From Galerina marginata (lineage: Eukaryota > Basidiomycota > Agaricomycetes > Agaricales > Galerinaceae), in assembly GCA_023014335.1 (NCBI GenBank), contig JAECYW010000016.1, positions 1,364,001 to 1,428,000 of the forward strand: a stretch of 64,000 bases of DNA, read 5' to 3'. Positions 1 to 8,740 of this stretch are shown here, piece by piece. Under the pieces are notes generated by a model that was given only the letters and a program-made list of their open reading frames with translations, was not told where the DNA came from and ran no database searches. The translations under genes were made by a program, and so were the position numbers. Each line of letters begins with the position of its first letter. The stretch's first letter is position 1.

Positions 1-95
1 AAGTTTTGGGATATAATTTAATCATTCTGGGCCCCATGGGCCCTCAGTTGTCAAAAATGGTCTATGTACAGGTCTGCAAGACATTCGACCTCAGC

Positions 96-437
96 TCAGC
101 AAGAGTTCGAACGTTCAAACGACCATTGAATACACTCTTTACCCTTCGACCGTGACAGCGAACGATGTGGACATTGGTCTCTTCCGAAAGAGTTTATATT
201 CCCAGTGAAAAACTCCAAGCAGACACGCTCGTTGTCCTTTTTGTCGACGAGGGCTTGGTATACCCCCTCCAGTAATTCGATGGCTGCTGTTGGTTGTGGG
301 CTAGTTGTCTGAAATATTATCGTCTCCCACCCAGACAGAAGACCCATACTCTGGACGAGATATGGGAGGGTTTTCAACCGCTTGACCTGCCATCTCAACC
401 TTGGTCGTCGTGCTAGGGTACTCGTCGCACTCTGCAC
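96..437 (-). CDS. Possible C-terminal fragment of an uncharacterised protein
   Basis: An open frame of 113 codons on the minus strand, downstream of and in the same orientation as the broken F-box/LRR-type gene. The sequence is not low-complexity and includes a segment reading GRDQCPHRSLSRSK. That composition looks like real coding sequence rather than a shadow frame, but I recognise no domain. It could be the last exon of a gene whose other exons are unclear, or a decayed remnant. No initiation context or splice partner could be established, so coding status is uncertain. Confidence 0.2.
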   Translation of the reverse strand: MQSATSTLARRPRLRWQVKRLKTLPYLVQSMGLLSGWETIIFQTTSPQPTAAIELLEGVYQALVDKKDNERVCLEFFTGNINSFGRDQCPHRSLSRSKGKECIQWSFERSNSC

Positions 438-587
438 TGTGGCTAGGTAACCAACTAAATCAGCTGTTTCGTAGTGTGTTTGATGCGAGCCTAAAGATAA
501 TTAAATGGGCAGCGTTTGAGGGGTCAATATCAATGTTTAAAACGTTTATAGCCTGATACATGGTTGAATATTGCATTGTAGCTTCCC

Positions 588-1719
588 CTAAGCCCTTCCC
601 TGGATAGCTGACTGGCGCCGGCGTCTTTTTTTTGCCTTCTTTGACCTTCCTCCGGCAACGGGTGCACCTGACTTCCCGTCAGTGGGTGCATCTGGCTTCC
701 CGTCAATGGATGCATCGGACTTCCAGTCAGTGGGTGCATCTGACTTCCCGTCAGCCGACAATTCCTCAAGACGCCGCTTTACCTCTTGTTCCACAACATC
801 CCAAAAATCACCCCCACCTCTCGCACCCCGTTCCCAGTCGTGCCACGGGATCTCTGACAAAAACACAACGCGCACACCCCATGCTGCTCTGATATGAGGG
901 CTGTTATTAACCACGGTCTTAGCATATTTGTACCTTTCACCACTACAGTAATGGCCAAGTGCCACATATTGGATGGCTGGCAGCGTCTGTACTAGTGGAA
1001 GTGTTTCGTCGGGGCCAGCGCAAGAGAAGGCAAGATGGGTCAGACTGGTGAGATTCCCCCAGCCCACATAGACAGGCCAGTCCTCGTTATCATCCGAGAG
1101 GTGAAGGTGTGTGAGGTTGGAAAAACAGGAGTGATTGAAGTTCGGAAGCGACCAAGAAGCGACCTGGGGACCCCTGGAGAAGTTCTCCAGTCTGATGGTC
1201 AGCCTGCGTAGATTATGACCTGCCTGAGGATTTTCAAAAAAGTCGATACCTCTGGCTGGCGCCAATACTACAAGGTTTTCGACACCAGTGCAGACAGCCA
1301 GTATACGATTGATCCCTTCTGGCTCGAAAAAGCTACCAAGGATTGCTAGATTTTTGATATGTTGGGCATAATACTTGACTGGTTTGTCATTGGTAAGTTT
1401 GACAAGAAAACGTTCAAGTTGGTCCCTTCGCTTGGATTCAAAGTTCTGCGTAATGCAGACAGTCGCAATTAAAATAGGATCGAGCCTAGTGTCCATGTCA
1501 GCAAGGTACCCACTATATAACCATCGTACCCACTGACCACACATGCACCCTTCTCGCTACCAGCACGAGAACCGTGCAAAATTCCGGATTTTCGAGAGCG
1601 CAGGTTTCAAATATTCGACGTTCCAATGCCGGTGGAAATTTGGGTGGCCCGGTCACTTTATGAAAAGCAGATTTGAAGGCAGAAAAGAGAGTAACAGCAT
1701 GTTCGGTGTAGGATTTCAT
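588..1719 (-). pseudogene. F-box/LRR-type hypothetical protein with interrupted frame
   Basis: The N-terminal piece (1719 to about 1540) contains PPALERRIFETCALENPE followed by LVARRVHVW. This is the usual opening of the large agaricomycete F-box-like/LRR family (normally a form of PPELExxIFE...LVARRVxxW, then LLYR). The expected continuation, WLYSGYLADMD, lies in a different frame, starting near 1530. No intron of believable size joins the two, since the only GT...AG span is about 21 nt and leads to a stop. The second frame (588-1544) runs about 300 residues with leucine-rich segments such as FSNLTHLHLSDDN. It ends in four imperfect 8-residue repeats (DGKSDAPT type) and a basic tail. A one-base frameshift, sequencing error or recent pseudogenisation would each explain the break. 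Members of this family are thought to be substrate adaptors or decayed relatives; no specific role can be assigned. Confidence 0.5.
660..757 (-). repeat. Four imperfect 24-bp tandem repeats inside the F-box/LRR gene
   Basis: Four consecutive 24-bp units encode the DGKSDAPT / WKSDASID / GKPDAPTD / GKSGAPVA series near the C terminus of the minus-strand gene. Because the unit is a multiple of three, copy-number change would keep the frame. Confidence 0.7.
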
Positions 1720-1992
1720 GTAGATATGAGGTGGAAGCGGCGGACGGCTGGATCAGATATTCAAAGGCAGTTTTATTCTTGAGTTTGGAGACTCACCCGA
1801 CAGTAGATCGTCGCTCATTGAGGTCCTTTAGAAAATTTACTGAAAAAACGAGTTCAAAAACAAATGAACCGGAGCTGCTATGCTCCTTACCTTCCTGCTC
1901 AGCCGCGTTTGAACCCCAGTATGATTTCGGGGGGCCGAGCAGCAACGAAGTAGGCCCACAATAATAGGAGATGTAGAATTTCCCTGCAAGCT

Positions 1993-2649
1993 TTATTGAG
2001 ACGACTGCCACCTCTGCCCGAGTTCTTTCTCACATGTATGTTCATCGGAGTCAAGATCGGATTCAAAAACACTCCTTCGGTAATTATCAGAAAAGAATAA
2101 CTCCGAAGACCTCGACCCAAGTAGATCGGCATCCAAACTCTTGACCAAGAAATCGAGCTTTTCTGACTCCGGCAGAACCTTCATTACGACCACATCTCCT
2201 CTCCAGAACAGCCGTTTCTCTGTCTGCAATTGACGGGGAGTGACCCCAATCACACGAGCGATGTTGAGGTTGATGGGGAGATCCAGAGACAGGTTGTAGA
2301 AGAGGATGTATGTGTATTGGACGCCTTCCTGAGTGGTTTGATAGGATGCAACTCGCGTCTTGCGATAGCTGTCACCGAATGTGCTGGTCATGTCAACACA
2401 GCGATTGTATAATCTCATCGACGTGATATCGTCCACAGTCACCGTTCGGGCAATCATAGGATATAGACGCGTTTCTGAACCATCGGCGGGGAAAACGATG
2501 CATTTGCGAACCAGGGTTTCAAGTATATCGTCACGGAACGCTGGCTCGGCAGGCATAGGCGGATAGTAGAAGTAGAGACTCTGACCAGTTCGTTGAGTGT
2601 GGTGGAAGCAGTTTGGGCAACCGTTGAAATGCCATGAGGCCTTACACAT
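1993..2649 (-). CDS. Hypothetical protein, 218 aa
   Basis: A single-exon open frame of 218 codons. The N terminus contains a small Cys/His cluster (MCKASWHFNGCPNCFHH) that could bind a metal. The rest is mixed alpha/beta-like with no transmembrane segment or signal peptide. It is head-to-head with the plus-strand gene whose first ATG at 2634 would overlap it by 16 bp, so the two starts conflict. I favour this start and a later one for the neighbour. I do not recognise the family. A spliced extension at either end cannot be excluded. Confidence 0.5.
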   Translation of the reverse strand: MCKASWHFNGCPNCFHHTQRTGQSLYFYYPPMPAEPAFRDDILETLVRKCIVFPADGSETRLYPMIARTVTVDDITSMRLYNRCVDMTSTFGDSYRKTRVASYQTTQEGVQYTYILFYNLSLDLPINLNIARVIGVTPRQLQTEKRLFWRGDVVVMKVLPESEKLDFLVKSLDADLLGSRSSELFFSDNYRRSVFESDLDSDEHTCEKELGQRWQSSQ

Positions 2650-2690
2650 GTACTGTGCGCACCGCCACCACTAAACTATCATCATCCCTC

Positions 2691-4090
2691 ATGATTGGAC
2701 AGGTCAATCCCTCGGAAACTTCTAACAGGAAATGGCAAGAAGCTTACCCAGAAGCCCTGCCCAGTCCCCCAACCGTTACCGACCCAGACGAAGAAATTGG
2801 GGACATGATCCACTGGAGACGAGAAGTCCACGAACTCTGCCAACCTATTCTGGATGGGATTCACCAGGCCCTATTTGAATACAGCACAGACTCCTCTGAA
2901 GAATACTGGTACGAAATTCTGGAGTGCCAATCGCAGGCGTTTCAAGAACTTTCCAAAGTTTCGTCCCGCCTGGAGCTCCTAAATCATGACATGTTACATC
3001 GACCTTTCGTTCAGCCAGAGAATGGGGATTCCCTTCTTATTCAAAGGCTTATGAATCTGGAGATCCTCCGCACGAAACTGTGCAAAAAGTTGGAAGATGA
3101 AGGGGGCCTTCGCTCATGGCGCACCCAAAACCAAAAGCCACGGGCCCTAGACGTCGCGTTCCTTCACGAAGGTTTCTGTGTCTTCTCAGGAATATTCAAC
3201 TGTCCTTCTCCCACAAATAACGAAACATTTGATATGATCGCAGCTATCGCTTTCAAGCTACTGGAAGCTATGTCAAAATCCTACACCTCCCAGAGTGAAC
3301 GGTTGGAACGCTTCAAGGAATTCTTGATTTTGATCTTCCCTGACGATATCGATTGCAACTGGCATCAAGACGAGGAATGGGATAACAGCATTAGCTCAAG
3401 CATGGTATTCCAACACCGCCAGTCCTTGGCTCCTGTCCTGATAGTCGATGTTAATATGGAGTTTCATACTGGAGGAGAAAATCCCTTCTACCGAAATGGT
3501 AGACGTTACCGAATGATCGTGGACGGCAACCCGGCAGTGCGAGAACGTGGTGCCCCAGTGATCCTCTTACAACTCTATGGTTTGGTTCATTTAATATCTT
3601 TGATGAACAAATTTTTCTCATGTTGCTTCAGGAAACTATCTAGATGTTGGCGCTGGTTTTTGTGATACCAAAGATGGCCCTCCAGTTACCCAAAGATTAG
3701 GTCGTAATATTCACTTGGAACCTGGTTATGGCCGGAATGTCGATGAAGCAGCGAGAACCCTGTACGGAATAAAAGAGGCTCTCCCACTTCTTCTTTCCCC
3801 GTAAGTGGTTTTTGATCACTGTTTCACGGTCCTTATGTCCCACTGCTAGGATTCTTGACGATATTATCCCTGGTTTGCCCCGTACTTACCCTTCGCATAT
3901 TCAGCCTCTGGAGGTATTCTCTCCGGGGGGCAGTGTCTTTAAAGTGCTTTGGCATCCACCACCCCCGACCACCCAGAGTGAAATACTTGACGGCCATCAA
4001 GCTCAGGCAGAGCGACTCCAGCAACAGTTAGATCAGGCCAGAGAGCGTTTAGAGCAAGCCCGAGCGATGCTCTATGATGCCGAAACCTAA
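2691..4090 (+). CDS. Hypothetical agaricomycete protein, three exons, coiled-coil tail
   Basis: Exons 2691-3579, 3632-3800 and 3850-4090 join cleanly across introns of 52 and 49 nt (GTTTGG..CAG, GTAAGT..TAG). The joins give ...LQLYG-NYLDVGAGFCDT... and ...LLLSP-ILDDIIPGLP.... The start at 2691 (MIGQVNPSE) was chosen because the more upstream in-frame ATG at 2634 overlaps the divergent gene. The product is about 430 residues: an acidic N terminus, a helical middle, and a C-terminal heptad-like stretch (QAERLQQQLDQARERLEQA) predicting a coiled coil. No signal peptide or membrane segment is evident. The function is unknown; the layout resembles uncharacterised mushroom-specific proteins. A decayed copy of its last exon lies at about 6645-6725. 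Confidence 0.7.
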
Positions 4091-4700
4091 CCAACCGTAT
4101 TCATGCCCCCTTTTGTGCCGGAATAAACAACTTGATGTAGCCCACTTTTTGGTGTATTGTAAGTAGCGTTTATAGATAGTACAAAATCAAATATATCATT
4201 ACATTTTCTAGAATAACTCCCTGGGGGTTAGCCCATCTCTGGACATATAAGTGATGTCTAGTGCACTCTGTGTTACTCTATTGATGTGATTTCACCAACA
4301 GCTGCTCAACTGATTGGCGTCTGAGCCTTGAGGCCAACTTGAGGCCTCGTCCTAATTTGAGATTAGCGGCGTACTATACCAAGCCCATCATGCGAAGAAA
4401 TCAGAGCTGCCAACGTCATGATTAGAGCAAAAACAGCGAGAGAGGGAATAGAGTCGGTGTAGAAAGTATGGGCAGGACGTCGACTCACCGATGTACACTG
4501 TTTGATGTTTTTGAATGGCCTATAGAAGGCGCACGGGCTTAGGCAACGGATAGTGGAATTTTTTTCTCAGAAGCAAAAAAATAGTTCGTTTGACCAACAA
4601 CAACGAGTCCTGTGTACATGGCCTATCGAACAATATATAAAAATCCTATTATCCTATCATCGATTCTCGCCATGATCCCGAAAGCGAGCCCTTGTAGGTA
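4091..4700. other. Intergenic, convergent 3' ends
   Basis: A 610-bp AT-leaning spacer between the tail of the plus-strand gene and the tail of the minus-strand BTRD1-type gene. I see no supported gene; presumably it holds the two 3' UTRs and polyadenylation regions. Confidence 0.5.
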
Positions 4701-5621
4701 TCAAATTGGAATATCTTGTTGGGCCCACAAAGCGGCGAAGTTGACGTTGTCGCCAGTTCCGCCGCCTTGGAGGTGGATGGGATACAGTCCGGCCGCCAAT
4801 TGCGTGTTGAGTTCGCTCACAAGGTCGTCCGTGTCCATCGCATGCCTCGCCACCCACGATCCGACATTGGTATTGACGAACTCGGAGGAAATGAGATGGT
4901 CCTCCGAAATCGAAAGGTAGCCTGGGCGCCAGCCGGCGTTTGAGACCTGGCTGTTGAACGTCTGCTGGTACCCATCGTAGGACTCGTCGACAAATACGGT
5001 GGATGGCTGGTTCTGGTCGTTGTGGTACCAGGTACCACAGTAGAGCCGTTCGGAAGTGGAACCATATTCGGTGAAGGACTTGAGGATGTATCCTGTCGAA
5101 GCGGCGTTGGCCAGCTCGGATTCGTATTGGGCTGTCGTCAAACCACATAGCTGGAACCAGTTGTTGACGCCGTTCTTCTCCATAACTCCGGCGAAGATCT
5201 CCCCTCCTGGTGGGCCAGTCACGGTGATAAAGGTTGAAACCAAGCCGTTGTTGGCGTCGAAGAAAGACTGGTACTGCGAAGCGCTGGCCTCATGGATGGC
5301 GGCATATCCAGGTCCGGAACGTTGGACCCAGACGGCAGCATAAAGATGGTTAGGGGGCTGACCGTAGACGCTGAGGGAAATCATGCGGTAGCCAGCAGCG
5401 GAAAGTTCATTGAACTCGAGCTGATGGCCGGTGGCATTGAAGTTGGCATAGGCAGTGAAAACGGGAACGCTGTTTGCAGCAAGAGCAGTCCTGTTGGATT
5501 GGGACGGCCCTTTGATAATGAAAGGGGCGGCGGGGTTGGCACTGGCTGTGCTCGGAGTGGGAGAGGCGGCCGTGGCAAGTAGCCAGCCCAATACTGAGAC
5601 AAGGTATTTGAAGTTGACCAT
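4701..5621 (-). CDS. Secreted tandem-repeat protein (BTRD1 / polyglycine-hydrolase N-domain type) lacking a beta-lactamase domain
   Basis: A single-exon gene of 306 codons. Residues 1-20 form a signal peptide (MVNFKYLVSVLGWLLATAA), followed by a short Pro/Ser/Ala linker. The rest contains about five repeats of roughly 50 residues. Each shows a helix with F/Y..L...GYR, then a strand pair with Y..VWV or YCGTWY; examples are LSAAGYRMISLSVYG, YAAVWVQRSGPGYAAIHE and NAASTGYILKSFTEYG. This matches the bacterial tandem repeat domain 1 fold found at the N terminus of fungal polyglycine hydrolases, which cleave plant chitinase linkers. In those enzymes a serine beta-lactamase-like catalytic domain follows. 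Here the protein stops after the repeats, with no SxxK motif visible. It is probably an extracellular non-catalytic carbohydrate- or protein-binding protein; the target is unknown. Confidence 0.7.
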   Translation of the reverse strand: MVNFKYLVSVLGWLLATAASPTPSTASANPAAPFIIKGPSQSNRTALAANSVPVFTAYANFNATGHQLEFNELSAAGYRMISLSVYGQPPNHLYAAVWVQRSGPGYAAIHEASASQYQSFFDANNGLVSTFITVTGPPGGEIFAGVMEKNGVNNWFQLCGLTTAQYESELANAASTGYILKSFTEYGSTSERLYCGTWYHNDQNQPSTVFVDESYDGYQQTFNSQVSNAGWRPGYLSISEDHLISSEFVNTNVGSWVARHAMDTDDLVSELNTQLAAGLYPIHLQGGGTGDNVNFAALWAQQDIPI

Positions 5622-6644
5622 TGTTGTCTAGTTTCCAAGAAAGAAAATTATAAGTCGAGGCTTGAACACTGTGAGTATTGTGACTTACGTTGGAAAAGTG
5701 TTAAGTGTTGAAAGTGCTGGAAGTGTTGTTTCTTGGGATTGCAGAGCTGGAGAGCCTGAGGAACATGGCGCAAGCAGGGTCGTATTTATACTGGTGAAGT
5801 ACATCCTAACCAAACGGCCAACAAGACTCGAGAACAACCTGCCATTTGCGCTAAAAATAGAACGAAAATCCAAAATGGCAGATCCGTTGCTAATTTTGGA
5901 GCAAGTCGTTGACAGCGGACCGACGCGTGAAAACCGCACCCGCCATCCCGACGCCGGGGGAAATGGGTTACGGGCGGCAACATTATTATCCAAACGGTGT
6001 CGGAAGCGCAAGCTGAGAATCGAGGGCCTATACTCCGGAACAAGACAATCGCGTCGAATTCTTGCCTACACTTTGGCAGAAGTAGGATGCGTCAAGCACG
6101 GAGAACTCAACTTGCCCTCTGCGATTGGAAAGTGACGCATGGTCGCTCTAACCCGCAAGGGTCCATTTGAGGTCAGTGCCGTCCAGTCCTCGTGGAGAAA
6201 CCCCGCCAAGTAGTGCTACGATTAGGTCATCTAGCGGGGGAATTCTCCCTGAGCGTCGCTTGGGAATTAAGAGCCGACAGAGGTCGGTACTCTGATGACC
6301 AGCCGGGTGAGCTCAGGTAGCTGGGTTCAGATATGATGTCCCAGTACAGCAAATTTTCCAAGAGAAATGCTCTCTCTTGAGTGGAAAATAGCGAATCGGC
6401 AAATAAATAAAATGGTGATGCATTGATGGTTTGCAGTGCCTCGCAATTTCTATAATTTCAGCCGACGATGTGGCAAATTTCATCTAGTCTTTGTGGACTT
6501 TTGTGAAAGCGCAGGACGGGTTGTTAGTTCCGAATGATTCGCGTTCTCCGTATTGTGTTCCGCTGGGTATCCTGATTATATTTAGAATTCAGGAAACACG
6601 TTGCATAGGGTTTCCTTAGAATTCCAACAGGCAGACAATGATCC
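5622..6644. other. Intergenic, upstream of the secreted repeat protein
   Basis: About 1 kb with no supported gene. The part adjacent to 5621 is the promoter and 5' UTR of the minus-strand secreted protein, with a minus-strand TATA-like AT tract near 5790-5800. Other open frames here are short and show no family features. Confidence 0.4.
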
Positions 6645-6725
6645 ACGACACCAGATCACCAAGAACGAAGCACTTGAAAGCCAGCGAGCTCAGGGAGAGC
6701 GACTCCAGCAACTTGAAACATAGAC
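6645..6725 (+). pseudogene. Decayed copy of the last exon of the 2691-4090 gene
   Basis: Translated in one frame, this stretch ends in ALESQRAQGERLQQLET followed by TAG. That aligns with the tail of the intact upstream gene (ILDGHQAQAERLQQQLDQ), and the preceding HPRHQITKNE aligns with HPPPPTTQSE. At the DNA level the run GAGCGACTCCAGCAAC is identical in both. Nothing coherent precedes it except a possible acceptor (CCAACAG) just upstream. It is a truncated paralogue remnant. Confidence 0.6.
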
Positions 6726-6734
6726 TCGACCGCC

Positions 6735-7560
6735 TAAAATGATTAGCTTATATTCCAAGCTTTGTCAACGGCGTTGCGGCGTCAATGACTGAGATGGGTT
6801 TGTGTCTGGGCTGATAAGTTGTCGTTCATTCATGATGGCTAAAGAGATGAAAACATGGACCATAGAGTTTGGGCGTTCACAAATGGATTCGAATTGGGAG
6901 CCCAAATTCGAGCGAGGTCGTTCAGCGTTTCTTCCAGGGATCGGGCTAGTTCTTGTTCATGATAGCCGAAGAGGTGTAATCGTGGACCATATAGTTTGGG
7001 CGTAGAGCCTCTTCACGAATTCGAATTAGAAGCCAAACTTCAGGTCTTCTCCCTAAACGAGTACTAGTATTCCGACTCGGATGGAAGTGGACGATGTGGG
7101 AAGGTCTGCGCTTGAGAATTGTCCGATTTGTGCTTCCCTGGCCTGATCATGAAAAGGCGCAGGCGACTTGACGGTGGGTATCTAGATGTAGATGTAGCCG
7201 CGTACTTAAAACACACACTCGAGTGCCCAAAATGATTAGATTATATTCCAGGCTTTATCAATGGCGTCATGGCCACAATGGCTGAGATGAGTTGGGAATA
7301 GGTTGATAAGCCCTCGTCCATGACGGAGAGTCGTGGAATATAGAAGTCCAAGAGATGAAATTGTGGACAATACAGTTTCGGTGTCGAGCCTTTCACGAAT
7401 TGGAAGCCCACAAACCAAGTGAGGTCTTTAGCGTTTCTTCCAGGGTAGACCCAGATTGGCGGCTTATGTATGACAACTTGAACGGTCCGTCAGGTTTTTT
7501 CCCCCAAACGATCGTTTCGATGCTGTGTGACGCGTTCCACCCTTGAGAATTGTCCGCTTT
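6735..7560 (+). repeat. Three diverged copies of a ~110-250-bp unit
   Basis: Segments near 6740-6950, 6955-7180 and 7230-7560 share a common series of motifs: AAAATGATTAG.TTATATTCCA, GTCAA.GGCGT, AAGAGATGAAA..GTGGAC, a GAATT..AAGCC block and AGCGTTTCTTCCAGGG. In addition, GAGAATTGTCCG..TT.TGCTTC occurs at about 7114 and 7548. The order is conserved between copies, so this is an old tandem segmental duplication. No open frame survives across any copy. Confidence 0.55.
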
Positions 7561-7692
7561 GGGCTTCTTTGGTCTGAAAGGCACCTCGACGGTGGATATG
7601 TAGCAGTGCGATTTCTAGTGGGAAGAAACCGTTGAACTGCAATGCATGGAAGTAGTTGCGAGGGTTGATAATATTTCCATTAAGATCGTTTT

Positions 7693-8423
7693 TCAGATAA
7701 TTTCGACGATAGATGGCCAGATGCTGAGTAAAATCGTGAGCCAGAATCAACAGAAAAGAATCGTGCCACAAACCTCAATAACCCGACCATAACCTGCATA
7801 ACCGCCAACAAGAATGGTATCCAACTGTTATTGAAAAAGGTAAGCAGGGCCAGGAACGACAGGAAAAGACACGACGCACGTAGACATGTTGAAATTAGCA
7901 GCCTTGAACAGCCCAGCAGTGACAAAGCCCATAATCGCCGACCCGATCACAGCACCCGCCACGCTGAGTGTAAGAAACGTGAACAACACAATAAGCGCAA
8001 AAGCAGCCCTCGATCGCCGTTCGTTGGTCTTCGGAAGCACAAGGAACGGGGTTCCCGAGTTTAGGTGTGTGCCAGTGGGCCGCGACCGCGATGTCATTGA
8101 GGAGAAGGAATACGACTCGCGGAGGTGATGCGTTGGACGGGTGCGCGGAGATGGTGGGAATGCGTAGTTCCAGAATGCGTAGAGGCCGCAAACGAGGAAG
8201 GCGGGGGTGTAAAAGACGAGGGTCCAGTAGAATGTGAATTTGAAGATGTCTGTGAGTGGGGTGTTAGATTTCGGGTACCAGAATCGACTTGGATTTACTG
8301 CTTACCATTTGGGTGAGAGAGGTAGGCACCTCCTGGTTGTGTTGAGGCATGGTGCTCGATGTGGAGAATTTCCAGTCCTGGGTTGTACAAAGACGGCCAG
8401 GAAGGCGTGGTGTTCGTCGACAT
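7693..8423 (-). CDS. TMEM170-family-like integral membrane protein, four exons
   Basis: Exons 8423-8306, 8249-7880, 7824-7774 and 7723-7693 join through introns of 56, 55 and 50 nt with good splice sites. The joined protein is about 189 residues. It has a soluble N terminus, a first membrane segment (IFKFTFYWTLVFYTPAFLV), a basic Ser/Arg-rich loop, a second segment (ALIVLFTFLTLSVAGAVIG), a third with MSTWIPFLLAVMQVMVGLL, and the ending SIWPSIVEII. The IFKFTFYWTL and STWIPF...GLLSIWPSIV signatures are what I expect of the fungal TMEM170 group, proteins implicated in ER and nuclear-envelope membrane shape. The last exon is only 31 nt and is easy to miss. The gene is divergent from the NLR gene, with 223 bp between the start codons. 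Confidence 0.75.
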
Positions 8424-8646
8424 GGGTCGTTGATTTGTCGTGAGTGTCGTTCGTAGAGTGTATAGGGTCTCAATGTATCCATATCGTCATTTTGCCTAGA
8501 TATCCATGAGAGTCAAGTTGAAGGAGGATCAATATGAACCTCCAGGGATGAGATCATAACCCGTGGGTAACATTCAAAATCCAAATGTGACAATCTCGAC
8601 TTGATCTCGAGGTTGACGCGCTCATCGAGCTCGCACAATCCAAGTC
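8424..8646. promoter_or_regulatory. Bidirectional promoter between TMEM170-like and NLR genes
   Basis: Only 223 bp separate the two divergent start codons. The half next to the NLR is a copy of the WDR5 promoter (see the duplication entry). The original arrangement was therefore probably a shared TMEM170/WDR5 bidirectional promoter. No clear TATA box is visible. Confidence 0.6.
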
Positions 8647-8740
8647 ATGGATCCACTAGCAGGAATGGACGATACAGCATCCCAAACAACCGAAGACGAC
8701 CCCCAGATCCCCGAAAACAAAGCAGCCCCGCCTCCATCAG
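8480..8740 (+). repeat. Duplicated WDR5 promoter and first codons, copy at the NLR gene
   Basis: This segment matches 12145-12440. The shared runs include TTGCCTAGATATCCATGAGA, ATGAGATCATAACCC, GTTGACGCGCTCATCGAGCT and the whole start of the coding region. The encoded peptides are MDPLAGMDD..TASQTTEDD and PENKAAPPP in both genes. Similarity begins and ends abruptly, with small indels inside. One 12-bp indel removes SSTD from the NLR copy. Confidence 0.85.
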
